Origin: Candidatus Obscuribacterales bacterium
Lineage (GTDB): Bacteria > Cyanobacteriota > Vampirovibrionia > Obscuribacterales > Obscuribacteraceae
Direction: 5' to 3'
Assembly: GCA_019744775.1 (NCBI GenBank)
Contig: JAIETZ010000002.1
Location: 620,001-684,000 of the forward strand
DNA length: 64,000 nucleotides
Shown here: positions 1 to 8,039 of the stretch, piece by piece
How the letters are laid out: the number at the start of each line of letters is the position of its first letter
Numbering within the stretch: position 1 is the stretch's first letter
Notes under the pieces: generated by a model
Told to the model about the DNA's origin: nothing
The model's input: only the letters and a program-made list of their open reading frames with translations
Database searches by the model: none
Translations under genes and position numbers: made by a program

Positions 1-454
1 TGACAGCAACATCAGGTCGGTGACGCTGAATGGTGCCTACACGTTCATCGAGTCCCAGAAAAAGATCCGTAGCTCGCGGCAGAATAACAATTGCACCTTT
101 TTCCTCAAGCACCTTGCGGTACATGAGTACGAATTGCAACGTGAGATCCTTTTCCAAAACCCCACCGCGCTGGGCGCCCGAATCGCTGCCGCCGTGTCCT
201 GCGTCAAGGAGAACGGATTTCGCATTCGAGAATTTCCATTCCGCCTCATCGACGAAAACACTTTTCAGCGTGAGCTCGGGGCGCTTGTCCTTACCGGCAC
301 CACACACATTGGGATTTGTGCAGGGCGGCAGCTGGTCCAGTGGTACGGGTTTGTTTTTAGGTGAGGTGTCTGCGGCAGCTTGTGATGACTGAGACAGAAC
401 ATACGATGCGAACAATGCCATCAAGATGGCGGCTAGTTGTAGTTTGTTTTTCAT
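1..454 (-). CDS. N-acetylmuramoyl-L-alanine amidase (Amidase_3), 3' part outside window
   Basis: Reading leftward from an ATG at 454-452, preceded by a GGAGG ribosome site, the frame is open to the window edge (151 codons visible). The N-terminus is a signal peptide ending near SSQAAAD. It is followed by a segment with the Amidase_3 hallmark VLLDAGHGGSDSGA, where the His of DAGHGG is a zinc ligand, then a catalytic-domain continuation with EKDLTLQFV. Such enzymes cut the amide bond between MurNAc and L-Ala in the periplasm, for cell separation or wall recycling. The C-terminal zinc ligands lie outside the window, so activity cannot be judged. Confidence 0.85.
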   Translation of the reverse strand, partial: MKNKLQLAAILMALFASYVLSQSSQAAADTSPKNKPVPLDQLPPCTNPNVCGAGKDKRPELTLKSVFVDEAEWKFSNAKSVLLDAGHGGSDSGAQRGGVLEKDLTLQFVLMYRKVLEEKGAIVILPRATDLFLGLDERVGTIQRHRPDVAV

Positions 455-490
455 GGACCGTGCCTCCGGTAAATGCGTAGAAAAGAAAAA

Positions 491-513
491 GGGCGCATGC
501 AATGCGCCCCTAC
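491..513. repeat. Dispersed palindromic repeat, copy 1
   Basis: Copy of the 23-bp inverted repeat with core GGGCGCATGCAATGCGCCC followed by CTAC. The arms GGGCGCAT and ATGCGCCC are separated by GCA. It lies between the amidase start and the end of the next minus-strand gene. The CTAC end faces right. Confidence 0.9.
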
Positions 514-569
514 AAAATGTGTGAGCCCGATGGCTATATCCGGAGAGGAACCATCAGGTTCGTCTGTGG

Positions 570-1067
570 CTAGATCGGGAATGATGGATCCATTGGGTCG
601 TGCGGGTAGTCAGGCTCTCGCCATTCACCAACAAATGTCGAAACTCGGAAAGTCATTCTGACTATGTGTTTACGCCAGAAAAACCCAACGAAGCACTCAG
701 ACTTTTCTTCTGGAAAATTGCAGGCGCCAATTGTATTGCCGGGTAGAGCAAAATATAGCGCGCAATGATCAGCAGCTGACGCCGAGAGATGCGCAATTGC
801 CTCATCGAGATCGATTGGCTCATCGTGCACTTTGCGCGCTTTAGTGATCCGCATTGTCACTGAAGCTTTGAGATAAAGTCCACCGTCTCTGTACCGAATG
901 TACAACGGCAACTCCTGCTCGCCTTCGTAAGGTTTTCGTCGGACAATGGGGTATTCGGGTAATCCGGTTGGTTCAATGCATTGCTTGACCGCCCAGCGAA
1001 ATGCCCTAGCAATTACCGAACGCATTGATTCCTGATCTAGCGTTGATTCCGCTAATTCTTCAGACAT
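570..1067 (-). CDS. Hypothetical protein, 165 aa
   Basis: Unrecognised soluble protein with no signal peptide or membrane segment. The N-terminal third is predicted helical; the middle is rich in Tyr/Arg and may form beta strands (LPLYIRYRDGGLYLKASVTMRI); three Cys lie in the last 60 residues. Its ATG abuts the stop codon of the upstream 85-aa gene with no gap, so the two are probably co-translated. No function is inferred. Confidence 0.6.
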   Translation of the reverse strand: MSEELAESTLDQESMRSVIARAFRWAVKQCIEPTGLPEYPIVRRKPYEGEQELPLYIRYRDGGLYLKASVTMRITKARKVHDEPIDLDEAIAHLSASAADHCALYFALPGNTIGACNFPEEKSECFVGFFWRKHIVRMTFRVSTFVGEWREPDYPHDPMDPSFPI

Positions 1068-1325
1068 CTAGACAGTCTCCGGATTTGGCGACTCTTGCAG
1101 GTGTCTGACATGTTTGAGCTGTTTCATCTCACTGCATTTGTGGTCGATACAATACTGTCTGTCCGGACTGTTCTTAACCACAGCCTGGGCAAGTTCGGCT
1201 TCGAGCTTTTTCTTCTGAGCCAATAAAGCTTCCCTTTCTTTCTCGGAAAGTTGACCGGCCAACTTGGCTTGAATGCGGTACAAAGCGTCGCGCTTTTTGT
1301 ATAGATTTTGGTTGTTGTTAGACAT
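1068..1325 (-). CDS. Small coiled-coil hypothetical protein, 85 aa
   Basis: Charged, helix-forming protein. Residues about 8-50 form a probable coiled coil (LYRIQAKLAGQLSEKEREALLAQKKKLEAEL in sense, with regular Leu spacing), and a Cys pair follows at the C-terminal end (YCIDHKC). An AGAGGA ribosome site precedes the ATG. It is directly adjacent to the downstream 165-aa gene. Family not recognised. Confidence 0.6.
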   Translation of the reverse strand: MSNNNQNLYKKRDALYRIQAKLAGQLSEKEREALLAQKKKLEAELAQAVVKNSPDRQYCIDHKCSEMKQLKHVRHLQESPNPETV

Positions 1326-1590
1326 TGGATTGTCCTCTTGGTTTTTTGAGTAACAAATTGACAGCGTGGTACCACCCCCTCAGCGACAATTGGCTGAGAG
1401 AAGGGCACTAACGCTTATCAGGAAAAGTTTTTCGGTGTTTAAACGAGCTATAAATCAAAAGACAAATATACGTTCACAACATACTTGTTTTTTATATATA
1501 GACTCAACTAAGAAGCGTGTCACAAGGGGCTATTTTTCGGCACCCGTGGCGTTTCCGCATCTAGCGCAGCTAGCGCACAAAACGTGAGCA
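1326..1590. other. Intergenic region with TAGCGC direct repeat
   Basis: AT-rich gap between two minus-strand genes. It ends with two TAGCGC units spaced 9 bp apart (1561-1576), the same arrangement found at 23614-23629 and 39070-39085. No open frame here has a ribosome site that I trust. It probably holds the promoter for the 85-aa gene. Confidence 0.5.
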
Positions 1591-2694
1591 CTACTTAAGA
1601 CTTGTCCAATATTGAGAAAAGTGGTGGCGAAGCTCTGAAATTCTTGCGTCCACCGCAAACGGCTCGCTGTCTTCGGTGACAGGAAGGAGCAAACTGGTTT
1701 GCGTATTGATTAGCACCTCACCGGCATTGACACCTTCCGGTCGAGGTGAATTCAGAACATTCATTGTTGCAAGTACTGAATTCGCTAGCGCCTTGGTGTT
1801 GTAGCCACCTTCTAAGAAGCAGACTACCTTTGCGTCAGCATCCTTTGAAAGTTCACAGACCCTCTGAGTCATCAATGCAAATCCGGAAGTGGAAACATTC
1901 TGCATTGCCAGAGGATCAGATCGGTGAGCATCGTATCCTGCCGATACCATAATTAACCGTGGCTTATATTGCCGACATATCGGTGTAACAATTTCGTCCC
2001 AAGCTTTGAGGTAGCCTCTATCGCCAGTTCCTGCTGGAAGAGGAACATTGATGTTGTAGCCTTTGCCTTCACCCTTGCCGTCATCTTTGTACCAGCCGGA
2101 GTTTGGCGGCCAAAACGGAAATTGATGCATAGAAAGGAAGCAAATACTTGGATCGTCATAAAACAAATCTTGCGTGCCATTGCCGTGATGAACGTCCCAG
2201 TCAATAACCATCACACGCTCAATGCCAAGTTTCTTTTGCGCGTATCGAGCAGCCACTGCCAAATTATTGAACAAACAAAACCCCATTGCCCTGCCTGCAA
2301 GCGCGTGGTGACCAGGTGGACGCACAGCGACAAAAGCACTGTCGTAATCGCCGGCAATGCTGTCGACACCAACAAGACCGGCACCAGCAGCCAATTTGGC
2401 AATATCGTAAGTCTCCGGGCTCATCCACGTGTCAGCATCAATCGGAATAAGCTTATCGCCTTGTTTAGCTTGCGCTTCGTAGTCGAGTAATCCTTCGATG
2501 TAACTATCTTTGTGAACACGAACCAGCTCATCTTCTGTCGCCGGACGCGGGCGGAAGTGATCGAGCGTTTCATCCATCTTATTGACGCGAAGCGCTTCGT
2601 CAATTGCCGCCAAACGCTGCGGCGACTCCGGATGCATCTGCGGCGTCAGATGATCTTGGAATTTGTCATCGCGAACTACAGCAAGTCTCGACAT
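1591..2694 (-). CDS. Histone deacetylase family / acetylpolyamine amidohydrolase-like protein
   Basis: A 367-residue zinc hydrolase of the arginase/deacetylase fold, predicted to remove acetyl groups from acetyl-lysine or acetyl-polyamines in the cytoplasm. Visible signatures are the His pair in PPGHH (129-130), the DxH metal site in DWDVHHGNGTQ (D167, H169), SMHQFPFWP, AGYDAHRSDP carrying the further metal Asp, and FLEGGYN near the end. The start is set at MSRLAV because an AGGAGGAGG sits just upstream and overlaps a weaker ATG 18 bp earlier. Length is normal for bacterial class II-like members (AcuC/HdaH type). The exact substrate cannot be told from sequence. Confidence 0.9.
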   Translation of the reverse strand: MSRLAVVRDDKFQDHLTPQMHPESPQRLAAIDEALRVNKMDETLDHFRPRPATEDELVRVHKDSYIEGLLDYEAQAKQGDKLIPIDADTWMSPETYDIAKLAAGAGLVGVDSIAGDYDSAFVAVRPPGHHALAGRAMGFCLFNNLAVAARYAQKKLGIERVMVIDWDVHHGNGTQDLFYDDPSICFLSMHQFPFWPPNSGWYKDDGKGEGKGYNINVPLPAGTGDRGYLKAWDEIVTPICRQYKPRLIMVSAGYDAHRSDPLAMQNVSTSGFALMTQRVCELSKDADAKVVCFLEGGYNTKALANSVLATMNVLNSPRPEGVNAGEVLINTQTSLLLPVTEDSEPFAVDARISELRHHFSQYWTSLK

Positions 2695-2721
2695 TGCATC
2701 CTCCTCCTGCATTGTATCTCC

Positions 2722-2772
2722 TTGTCATTTCGAATTGCGTTCCGTCATTCTTCGGTTTGCTCAGAATGACAA
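2722..2772. repeat. Short inverted-repeat element related to the TGTCATT family
   Basis: The segment begins TTGTCATT (2722-2729) and ends with its complement AATGACAA (2765-2772). Its interior (TTCGGTTTGCTCAGAATGAC) is of the type often dispersed in environmental bacterial genomes. Similar ends bound the larger element at 4597-4784, and a half copy lies near 28247-28275. Confidence 0.55.
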
Positions 2773-2807
2773 AATACCTACTACCATCACTCGTAGCTTA
2801 TCACGAA

Positions 2808-2842
2808 GGAAAAAGCGAAGAAGTGCATTCTTCGCTTTTTCC
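2808..2842. terminator. Bidirectional hairpin terminator
   Basis: Perfect 15-bp arms (GGAAAAAGCGAAGAA and complement) around a GTGCA loop. Runs of A and T within the arms give a U-rich tail in either direction. It lies just past the stop of the minus-strand membrane protein gene at 2846. Confidence 0.8.
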
Positions 2843-2845
2843 CAG

Positions 2846-3181
2846 CTATTTCTCCGCCGGCGGTGAGCGGAAGATGCGGTTTAGAGTTGCAAGCGTGTCT
2901 TTTCCTGGTGTTGTCCGTCGCTCGCGAGCTGCGTCTTCTTCTTTCTTCTCCGCGTGGAGAATAAATGGAACAGCTACGACGAGCAACCCAGTAAATAAGG
3001 CCGCTAGCATTGCCATACCTTCGCGCCCTTCAAACTTCAGGTCGTGAAATACCACGCCAAAAACTGTACCGGCAATCAAGAAAAAGAAACTCTTTCGAGC
3101 ACTACCTTGCGTTAATACCGCAAACGCCAATAAACCGCCGGCAATGAATCCTGCCACCAAAAAATTGTTATTTATTTCCAT
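2846..3181 (-). CDS. Small integral membrane protein, 111 aa
   Basis: Three hydrophobic stretches (about residues 7-24, 30-46 and 56-74), followed by a charged cytoplasmic-type tail with many Lys, Glu and Arg. A GAGGAGA ribosome site sits before the ATG. A strong hairpin terminator follows the stop. Family not recognised. Confidence 0.65.
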   Translation of the reverse strand: MEINNNFLVAGFIAGGLLAFAVLTQGSARKSFFFLIAGTVFGVVFHDLKFEGREGMAMLAALFTGLLVVAVPFILHAEKKEEDAARERRTTPGKDTLATLNRIFRSPPAEK

Positions 3182-3218
3182 GCTGTGATTCTCCTCGCTC
3201 GGCCGGCGAGCAGCCTAT

Positions 3219-3458
3219 CTATCTCGCTATGACTGGTTCCTTTTCTTCCGATGGTTGCTCCTGAGCCGTTTCAATCGGCTGTCTATGGAAAACAACTCGG
3301 TAATAAGGTTGTTCGGACTCTCCGTCGCGTCGACTGCGCTTGCTAATAGTCTTAATGCTGCGCAAGTCATAACCTTTTTCCAGGTGTTCGTTTAGTTCAC
3401 GCTCGAGATCTTCTTGCCAGATGTTTTTGCGTACAACGTTCTTATTTTTCATTCTCAT
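3219..3458 (-). CDS. Small hypothetical protein, DUF4177-like
   Basis: A 79-residue protein whose pattern LERELNEHLEKGYDLRSI...YYRVVFHRQ resembles the DUF4177 style of short alpha-beta proteins; this match is by eye only. The start at 3458 is chosen because GGAG precedes that ATG, whereas the longer frame lacks a ribosome site. The C-terminus is rich in Glu and Pro. Confidence 0.5.
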   Translation of the reverse strand: MRMKNKNVVRKNIWQEDLERELNEHLEKGYDLRSIKTISKRSRRDGESEQPYYRVVFHRQPIETAQEQPSEEKEPVIAR

Positions 3459-3557
3459 GACTCTAACTCCGTGAACAAAACCCAACCTCAACAATCCACT
3501 GCGAGCAGATCTCGAAAAACCTGCTCGCACGGATGGTAATTTCAGAACGTATCAGCT

Positions 3558-4487
3558 TTAGCGCTTGAAGAAGGGACGCCCGACAGAGCGAACGAGCGAC
3601 TTCAACGCGTTGAGCGGAGCTGTCAGAAATTTGTTGAAGTATTTGGGTCCTGTTACGGATTTGACATTCTCGCCTTCACGGATGCCGGGGACGTAAATGC
3701 CTCCGCCTTCCTGAACGCAATACTGCTTTCCGTCAACAGTAACTGTGCAGCAATTGCCACTCCATTTTCCTTTGACGTCTTCGCGAGTTGTCCAGCACAC
3801 ACGCTGCGGAGGCTGTCCGGGGCTGCCGCCGACCCATGTACATTGCTGACGTGTCACTTGAACCGTGCACTCCTCGCCAGGCTTGCGATCGGTATTAGCC
3901 GAGCAACACACAGGCAAAGCAAGAATGACTTTCTCGAAAGAAGTCACTGGCTCGCCATCAACTGTCAGAGTGGAGTTCTTCGTGGGTTTGGTTACCACAG
4001 TAAGCGATTTGACAACGAAGCCTTTATCGCCAGGCAGAAGGCCAGGAATGTAGATACTGCCGCCTTTTTGAACGCAGTATTGTCTCCCGTCAACTTGAAC
4101 CTGGCAGCATTTTCCGTCAGTGCTTGGTGTTCCTTTCACATCTTCATGTGTTTTAAAACACTGCCTGATGGGACCAGAAGGTGGCACATAGATGATGCGA
4201 CAGATTTCTCTATCAACACCAACTGTGCAGGTTCCTTCATCGGCCGTCATCGTGATTTTCTCGGAGACTTCAGTGACGTTCTTGCACTTGTCGCACTGGG
4301 AACCGCATTGAGTCTTCGAGCAATCACAATCACCAATTGCCTTATTCAAGCACTGGCTTTCGATTGATTGAGTTGCGGCAGCCGGCGCTACCGGAGCAGC
4401 ATCCTTGCAACAAGCAAAGCTCGGCGCACAACTCATTACGGTGAAGACAAATGCCATCACCCATCGAACAAAAGTACTGTATTTCAT
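3558..4487 (-). CDS. Secreted Cys-rich protein with two internal repeats
   Basis: A 309-residue exported protein. A signal peptide (about residues 1-25, ending PSFACC) is followed by a Cys-dense stretch (CDCSKTQCGSQCDKC). Two related repeats then occur at about 87-165 and 207-280. Each contains a CTV-x-V start, a xCWTTREDVKG or CFKTHEDVKG segment, a CC pair, VDG-K/R-QYCVQ, and GG-x-IY-x-PG. Each repeat has matching Cys positions, suggesting a disulfide-bonded fold. A basic C-terminal tail follows. A GAGGAGG ribosome site supports the start. I do not recognise the repeat family. Confidence 0.65.
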   Translation of the reverse strand: MKYSTFVRWVMAFVFTVMSCAPSFACCKDAAPVAPAAATQSIESQCLNKAIGDCDCSKTQCGSQCDKCKNVTEVSEKITMTADEGTCTVGVDREICRIIYVPPSGPIRQCFKTHEDVKGTPSTDGKCCQVQVDGRQYCVQKGGSIYIPGLLPGDKGFVVKSLTVVTKPTKNSTLTVDGEPVTSFEKVILALPVCCSANTDRKPGEECTVQVTRQQCTWVGGSPGQPPQRVCWTTREDVKGKWSGNCCTVTVDGKQYCVQEGGGIYVPGIREGENVKSVTGPKYFNKFLTAPLNALKSLVRSVGRPFFKR

Positions 4488-4596
4488 AAGAGTATCCTCC
4501 TCTTACATCACGCTTTCGCGCTGTGAAAAAACTCGACCTCACTAGCGCTGAGTCCTGCGCCGGGGTCCTGTCAAAATCTTTTTGGTAACATCAACA

Positions 4597-4784
4597 TTTG
4601 TCATTTCGACCGGAGGCGCGCGGAAGCGCGCCGAAGTGGAGAAATCTTCCACTACTCAACGCCGTTCGTGTCGTAAGACTCGTGACCTCGTTGACGTGCG
4701 GCAGAGAATCCGACGGCACATTTAGTGCCGTCTCCCCCCTCCACGCGCTGCGCTTTCAGCGCGCAGCTTGGTCGAAATGACAAA
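4597..4784. mobile_element. MITE-like element with 15-bp terminal inverted repeats
   Basis: 188 bp bounded by perfect inverted repeats (TTTGTCATTTCGACC at 4597-4611 and its complement at 4770-4784). The interior has two GC-rich subterminal hairpins (GGCGCGCGGAAGCGCGCC and GCGCTGCGCTTTCAGCGCGC) and no open frame of its own. It looks like a non-autonomous element or a dispersed structured repeat. No clear target duplication was seen. Confidence 0.6.
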
Positions 4785-4789
4785 GTGAA

Positions 4790-5677
4790 CTACGACTGCG
4801 TTTCAGCGGACTGCGCCTCGGTAGCGGATTCGCTGGAAGCTTGTGTCACCACAGCCTTCGGTTTGCGATTCCGCGGGCGGCGCCTGCGCTTTTTCTTCGT
4901 TTCCGAAGTTGCGGGCGCATCGGCAGACGCGGTTGCTTCAGGAGCTGGAGTCGCGGTTTGCACAGTCGGCGAGATGGCAGCTGCACCACCTTTCCGTCCA
5001 CGCTTGCGTCTGCGCTTCTTGCCGGGCTTGGCTTCGGCGGACTTCTCCGTCTCCACTTTCGCTTTCGGCTTCGGTGCAGGCACGGCGGTCGCTTTGAGGA
5101 CGCCGAGTTCAACACCCAGCTTTTCCAGCTGCGCAGTTTTTGCCGAATCGCCCTTCGCAGCTTCCAGTTGAGCAAGGAAGTTGGCTTCCACTTGCTTGCC
5201 CAATTCAACTGCGTCCGACAACTTCTTCGGCAATGCCGTCAGCGTCACACCAATATCGCTCAAGACGATATCGCGGACTAATTGATAGCGCTGCACGCGC
5301 TTTTTGCTGCGGCTGTCGAAACCGAACAACACCACTTCGGAGCCGGCGATGTTGACCAACTTGTGCAGATCGCGGTTGTCTCGCACATACTGCAGAATGC
5401 CACGTTCGCGAAGCACGCGATTGTAGGCAACGAGCGCAAGACGCACTTGCTCACCGGTTTCCACAAGTCCAGCAAGACTTGCTTCAAAGATGACCGTGCC
5501 GTCGGCGCGGGTGATTACACCTTTGCCCGACTTCACGTCATACCGCGGCTTTGCTTCGCCGTCCTTCAACAACACTCTGCCGAATTGCAGCATGCTGTTG
5601 AGTCTTTCGCGAAGAGCCAAACGAGCGAGATCGTGATCGCCATATTTTCCAATTTTCAACACTTGATTATTTTTCAT
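4790..5677 (-). CDS. Basic-tailed hypothetical protein, paralogue of the 5779-6384 product
   Basis: 295 residues. The N-terminal 200 residues share a pattern with the upstream neighbour: a GKGxI segment, then E-x-G-x-Q-x-RLA, then a strand-rich block around VVLFGFDSRSKKRVQRY. The last 100 residues are low complexity, Ala/Pro/Glu-rich, and contain two Lys/Arg clusters (KKRRRKRGRKGG and KKKRRRRPRNRKPK) that would bind nucleic acid or another polyanion. The start at 5677 has a GGGGAAG site; the longer frame would run into a dispersed repeat at 5720-5742. Family unknown. Confidence 0.6.
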   Translation of the reverse strand: MKNNQVLKIGKYGDHDLARLALRERLNSMLQFGRVLLKDGEAKPRYDVKSGKGVITRADGTVIFEASLAGLVETGEQVRLALVAYNRVLRERGILQYVRDNRDLHKLVNIAGSEVVLFGFDSRSKKRVQRYQLVRDIVLSDIGVTLTALPKKLSDAVELGKQVEANFLAQLEAAKGDSAKTAQLEKLGVELGVLKATAVPAPKPKAKVETEKSAEAKPGKKRRRKRGRKGGAAAISPTVQTATPAPEATASADAPATSETKKKRRRRPRNRKPKAVVTQASSESATEAQSAETQS

Positions 5678-5719
5678 GAGCACTTCCCCTATCAAAACAT
5701 TGGTGTAAAACTCGAACAC

Positions 5720-5742
5720 GGGCGCATGCAATGCGCCCCTAC
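5720..5742. repeat. Dispersed palindromic repeat, copy 2
   Basis: Same core and flank as the copy at 491-513, CTAC end to the right. It lies between two paralogous minus-strand genes, in the leader of the downstream one. Confidence 0.9.
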
Positions 5743-5778
5743 AGAACCAACGGCATACAATGCGTCCTTGGAACGCCT

Positions 5779-6384
5779 TCAGTCCGAGTAAGCGAGACTT
5801 CGCTTTACCGAAGAATGCGCAACACAGGCATCTTCAGTCGACTTTCTTTTGACCAAACCAAGCTGCTCCCCTACTCGCACAAGCGGTTGTGAAACCTGCT
5901 TTCGATCGGCAAGCCTGTTCGTTACGTTGAGATAAAGCTGTTCAATCGCTTCGCCTTGTGCAGCCAGAAGCCACAACCGACGATGCAACCTGTAACGCTT
6001 ATCGATTTCTTTGTTGGAGAGTCTTCGTCCACCGCTTGTTGCTTCAAAAACAAACACTCGACGGATGCCGTCAAACGACCACCAAAAACTCACTCTTTTA
6101 CTTTCATCCGGCTCTTGTGACGGCTTGGGATATTGCCCAACCCTCAACCAGATTGCCGCTTCAGCCAGGCGAAGTTGCCGGCCTATTTCGATCCATTTGG
6201 CGATAGGCTTTCTCGAGCCACCAACTTCAGCCTCATTCTCATCGAGTATGAAGCCCTTGCCATTCTCAACTTTCCACTTAAACCGACGCTCATTGCGCTT
6301 ACCGGTTAATTGCCGAGAGAGAAACCAGGTAGTGTGATCTAAAGCCCTAATCGCACTATCCAAATCACCTGCGGTATTGCTCAT
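5779..6384 (-). CDS. Hypothetical protein, paralogue of the 4790-5677 product
   Basis: 201 residues. It shares with its downstream neighbour the order ENGKGFILDENE, then IGRQLRLAEAAI, then a strand-rich stretch (FWWSFDGIRRVFVFEA), and ends without the basic low-complexity tail. The ATG at 6384 is preferred because GGAGG lies 8 bases before it and itself overlaps the earlier ATG. Family not recognised; arrangement suggests a tandem duplication in which one copy gained or lost a tail. Confidence 0.55.
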   Translation of the reverse strand: MSNTAGDLDSAIRALDHTTWFLSRQLTGKRNERRFKWKVENGKGFILDENEAEVGGSRKPIAKWIEIGRQLRLAEAAIWLRVGQYPKPSQEPDESKRVSFWWSFDGIRRVFVFEATSGGRRLSNKEIDKRYRLHRRLWLLAAQGEAIEQLYLNVTNRLADRKQVSQPLVRVGEQLGLVKRKSTEDACVAHSSVKRSLAYSD

Positions 6385-6844
6385 AAACAGGTCCTCCATT
6401 CACCACGCCAGCATGCGTTTCACGCGACGAAAACGTCGGCGATCCAGACACGGTATTGCGGTGAAAAACTTATGTAACGGGGTGAAACCAGGTCATGCCA
6501 AACAACCCGACGCTCAGCAGCACTGCTTGCAGTGCTTTACGAAATAACCAAATTTGGTATCAGCTGGACGCTTCGGGGTCTGAGGTACTGGTTCCTAAAA
6601 AAGATAATTGAAACTTACATCACACCCTAGATGATGCCAATAGCTAGAAGCAACTGTTTATTTGAGGCAATTAACCACCAATTGATATCTATACTGGAGA
6701 ATTGTTGGAATCGTAATCACAATGCTCCCAACAACAGCTAGCGAAGCTGGCAAAGCGAGAGCGACAAGGGCGCATGCAATGCGCCCCTACAATCGAGTGC
6801 TACACTTACATTACTTCGAGTTAAATTAACCAGGAATCACAATC
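6385..6844. other. Long divergent intergenic region
   Basis: 460 bp between divergent genes, without a convincing small gene. It contains a hairpin with arms AGCACTG/CAGTGCT (6519-6536), a 12-bp palindrome ACCAAATTTGGT (6547-6558), an AGCTAGCG motif (6736-6743) and a dispersed palindromic repeat (6768-6790). It presumably holds both promoters; no RNA family could be identified. Confidence 0.5.
6768..6790. repeat. Dispersed palindromic repeat, copy 3
   Basis: Same core as the other copies, CTAC end to the right, 54 bp before the btpA-like start. Confidence 0.9.
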
Positions 6845-7678
6845 ATGTCCGCAACCACAAACATGCTGGAAGAAGTCTTCGGCACAGCCAAACCGGTAAT
6901 TGGTGTCATTCACCTTTTGCCCTTGCCCGGATCACCCAATTGGGATGGGCAAATGGAGCCGATGCTATTGCGGGCAGAACAAGAAGCTGCATCTCTGGCA
7001 TCCGGCGGCGCACACGGAATCATCATCGAAAACTTCTTCGATGCACCTTTTGCAAAAAACCATGTTGATACGGCAACTGCTTGCGCGATGACCCTGGCTG
7101 CTAAACGCGTCATGTCCGTCTGTCAATTACCGATTGGCATAAACGTCTTGCGCAATGATGGAATGACAGCACTTGCAGTGGCTGCAACAGTAGGCGCCAA
7201 ATTTATCCGTGTTAACGTCTTCACCGGCGCAATGCTTACTGATCAAGGACTTATCGAAGGACAAGCGCACGAGCTTCTCAACTACAGACGCCATCTCGCC
7301 TCAAAGACCATCAAAATATTTGCAGACGTCATGGTCAAACACGCAAGTCCCGTAACACCATTGGCCAACATCGGACAAATGGCAGCTGAAGCCGCCTATC
7401 GCGGACATGCCGATGCACTTATCGTAAGCGGCGTTGCAACCGGATCTGCTCCGGCTATCACCAGCGTCACCTCAGTACGCGAAGCCGTCGCCGACAAACC
7501 ACTCTTAATCGGCAGTGGAGCAAACAGAGAAAATGCAGCAACTTTACTCGCCTCAGCAGACGGCGTGATTGTCGGTTCATCACTCAAACGCCAAGGCAAA
7601 ATCGAAAACCCAATCGACGTTGAGCGCGTCCGCTCATTCGTCAACGCAACAAACCGCCAACCCGCCCAACAATCCTAG
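6845..7678 (+). CDS. BtpA/SgcQ family TIM-barrel protein
   Basis: 277 residues with the BtpA pattern from end to end: GVIHLLPLPGSP near the N-terminus, GGAHGIIIENFFDAPF, LPIGINVLRNDG, GAKFIRVNVFTGA, IFADVMVKHASP, ADALIVSG, and a C-terminal phosphate-binding type ADGVIVGSSLK. In Synechocystis, BtpA is needed to stabilise photosystem I. Relatives in non-photosynthetic bacteria and archaea (SgcQ) have no settled function, and no photosystem gene is seen here. An AGGAA site precedes the ATG. It stands alone, transcribed rightward. Confidence 0.85.
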   Translation: MSATTNMLEEVFGTAKPVIGVIHLLPLPGSPNWDGQMEPMLLRAEQEAASLASGGAHGIIIENFFDAPFAKNHVDTATACAMTLAAKRVMSVCQLPIGINVLRNDGMTALAVAATVGAKFIRVNVFTGAMLTDQGLIEGQAHELLNYRRHLASKTIKIFADVMVKHASPVTPLANIGQMAAEAAYRGHADALIVSGVATGSAPAITSVTSVREAVADKPLLIGSGANRENAATLLASADGVIVGSSLKRQGKIENPIDVERVRSFVNATNRQPAQQS

Positions 7679-7690
7679 TTGACCCTACGT

Positions 7691-7729
7691 TACTGGCGCT
7701 TTGTACTGGTGCTTTGTACTGGTGCTTTG
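7691..7729. repeat. Three 13-bp tandem repeats
   Basis: Three head-to-tail units of TACTGGYGCTTTG lie just after the btpA-like stop and run directly into the dispersed palindromic repeat at 7729. Confidence 0.85.
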
Positions 7730-7751
7730 TAGGGGCGCATTGCATGCGCCC
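7729..7751. repeat. Dispersed palindromic repeat, copy 4
   Basis: Copy in the opposite orientation (GTAG end to the left), fused to the preceding 13-bp tandem repeats. Confidence 0.9.
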
Positions 7752-7774
7752 GTTCCGATGGCTCACGGTGACAA

Positions 7775-7966
7775 CTATTTGTCTTTCTCCAACTGCCCAA
7801 CAATTTTCTCAAAGTCGGCATCAGCCTGATACATCCACATCTTCGCTTTGTCAGCCCAAATGACCAAGTCCGCAATCGCTTTGGCCACATTGGGATTTTC
7901 CTGCCGCAACCGCGCAGCCACCCAAGCTGGTATTTCCACACTTTCCATTTCGTGATCATCTGCCAT
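7775..7966 (-). CDS. Small acidic hypothetical protein, 63 aa
   Basis: Helical sequence MADDHEME...IPAWVAARLRQ...ALADLVIWADKAKMWMYQADADFEKIVGQLEK-type pattern with no recognised domain. The upstream GGGATC stretch is only a weak ribosome site. Coding character is plausible because the longer overlapping frame is of poor composition. Confidence 0.45.
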   Translation of the reverse strand: MADDHEMESVEIPAWVAARLRQENPNVAKAIADLVIWADKAKMWMYQADADFEKIVGQLEKDK

Positions 7967-8039
7967 CGCCGGATCCCGCTTAAATTAATGACCTCAGTAT
8001 ACGCGATATGTTGATGTCTCTGCTTAAAAAAACCAAGAA

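Noticed and set aside
20-392. Plus-strand frames over the left edge
   Set aside because: The minus-strand frame has a ribosome site, signal peptide and Amidase_3 motifs; the plus-strand frames are shadows.
6470-6540. Possible SRP RNA (GGGGTGAAACCAGGTCA...CAGCAGCAC)
   Set aside because: The GGAA tetraloop and adjacent GGAAG-AGCAG core of the signal recognition RNA are missing, so resemblance is limited to a few bases.
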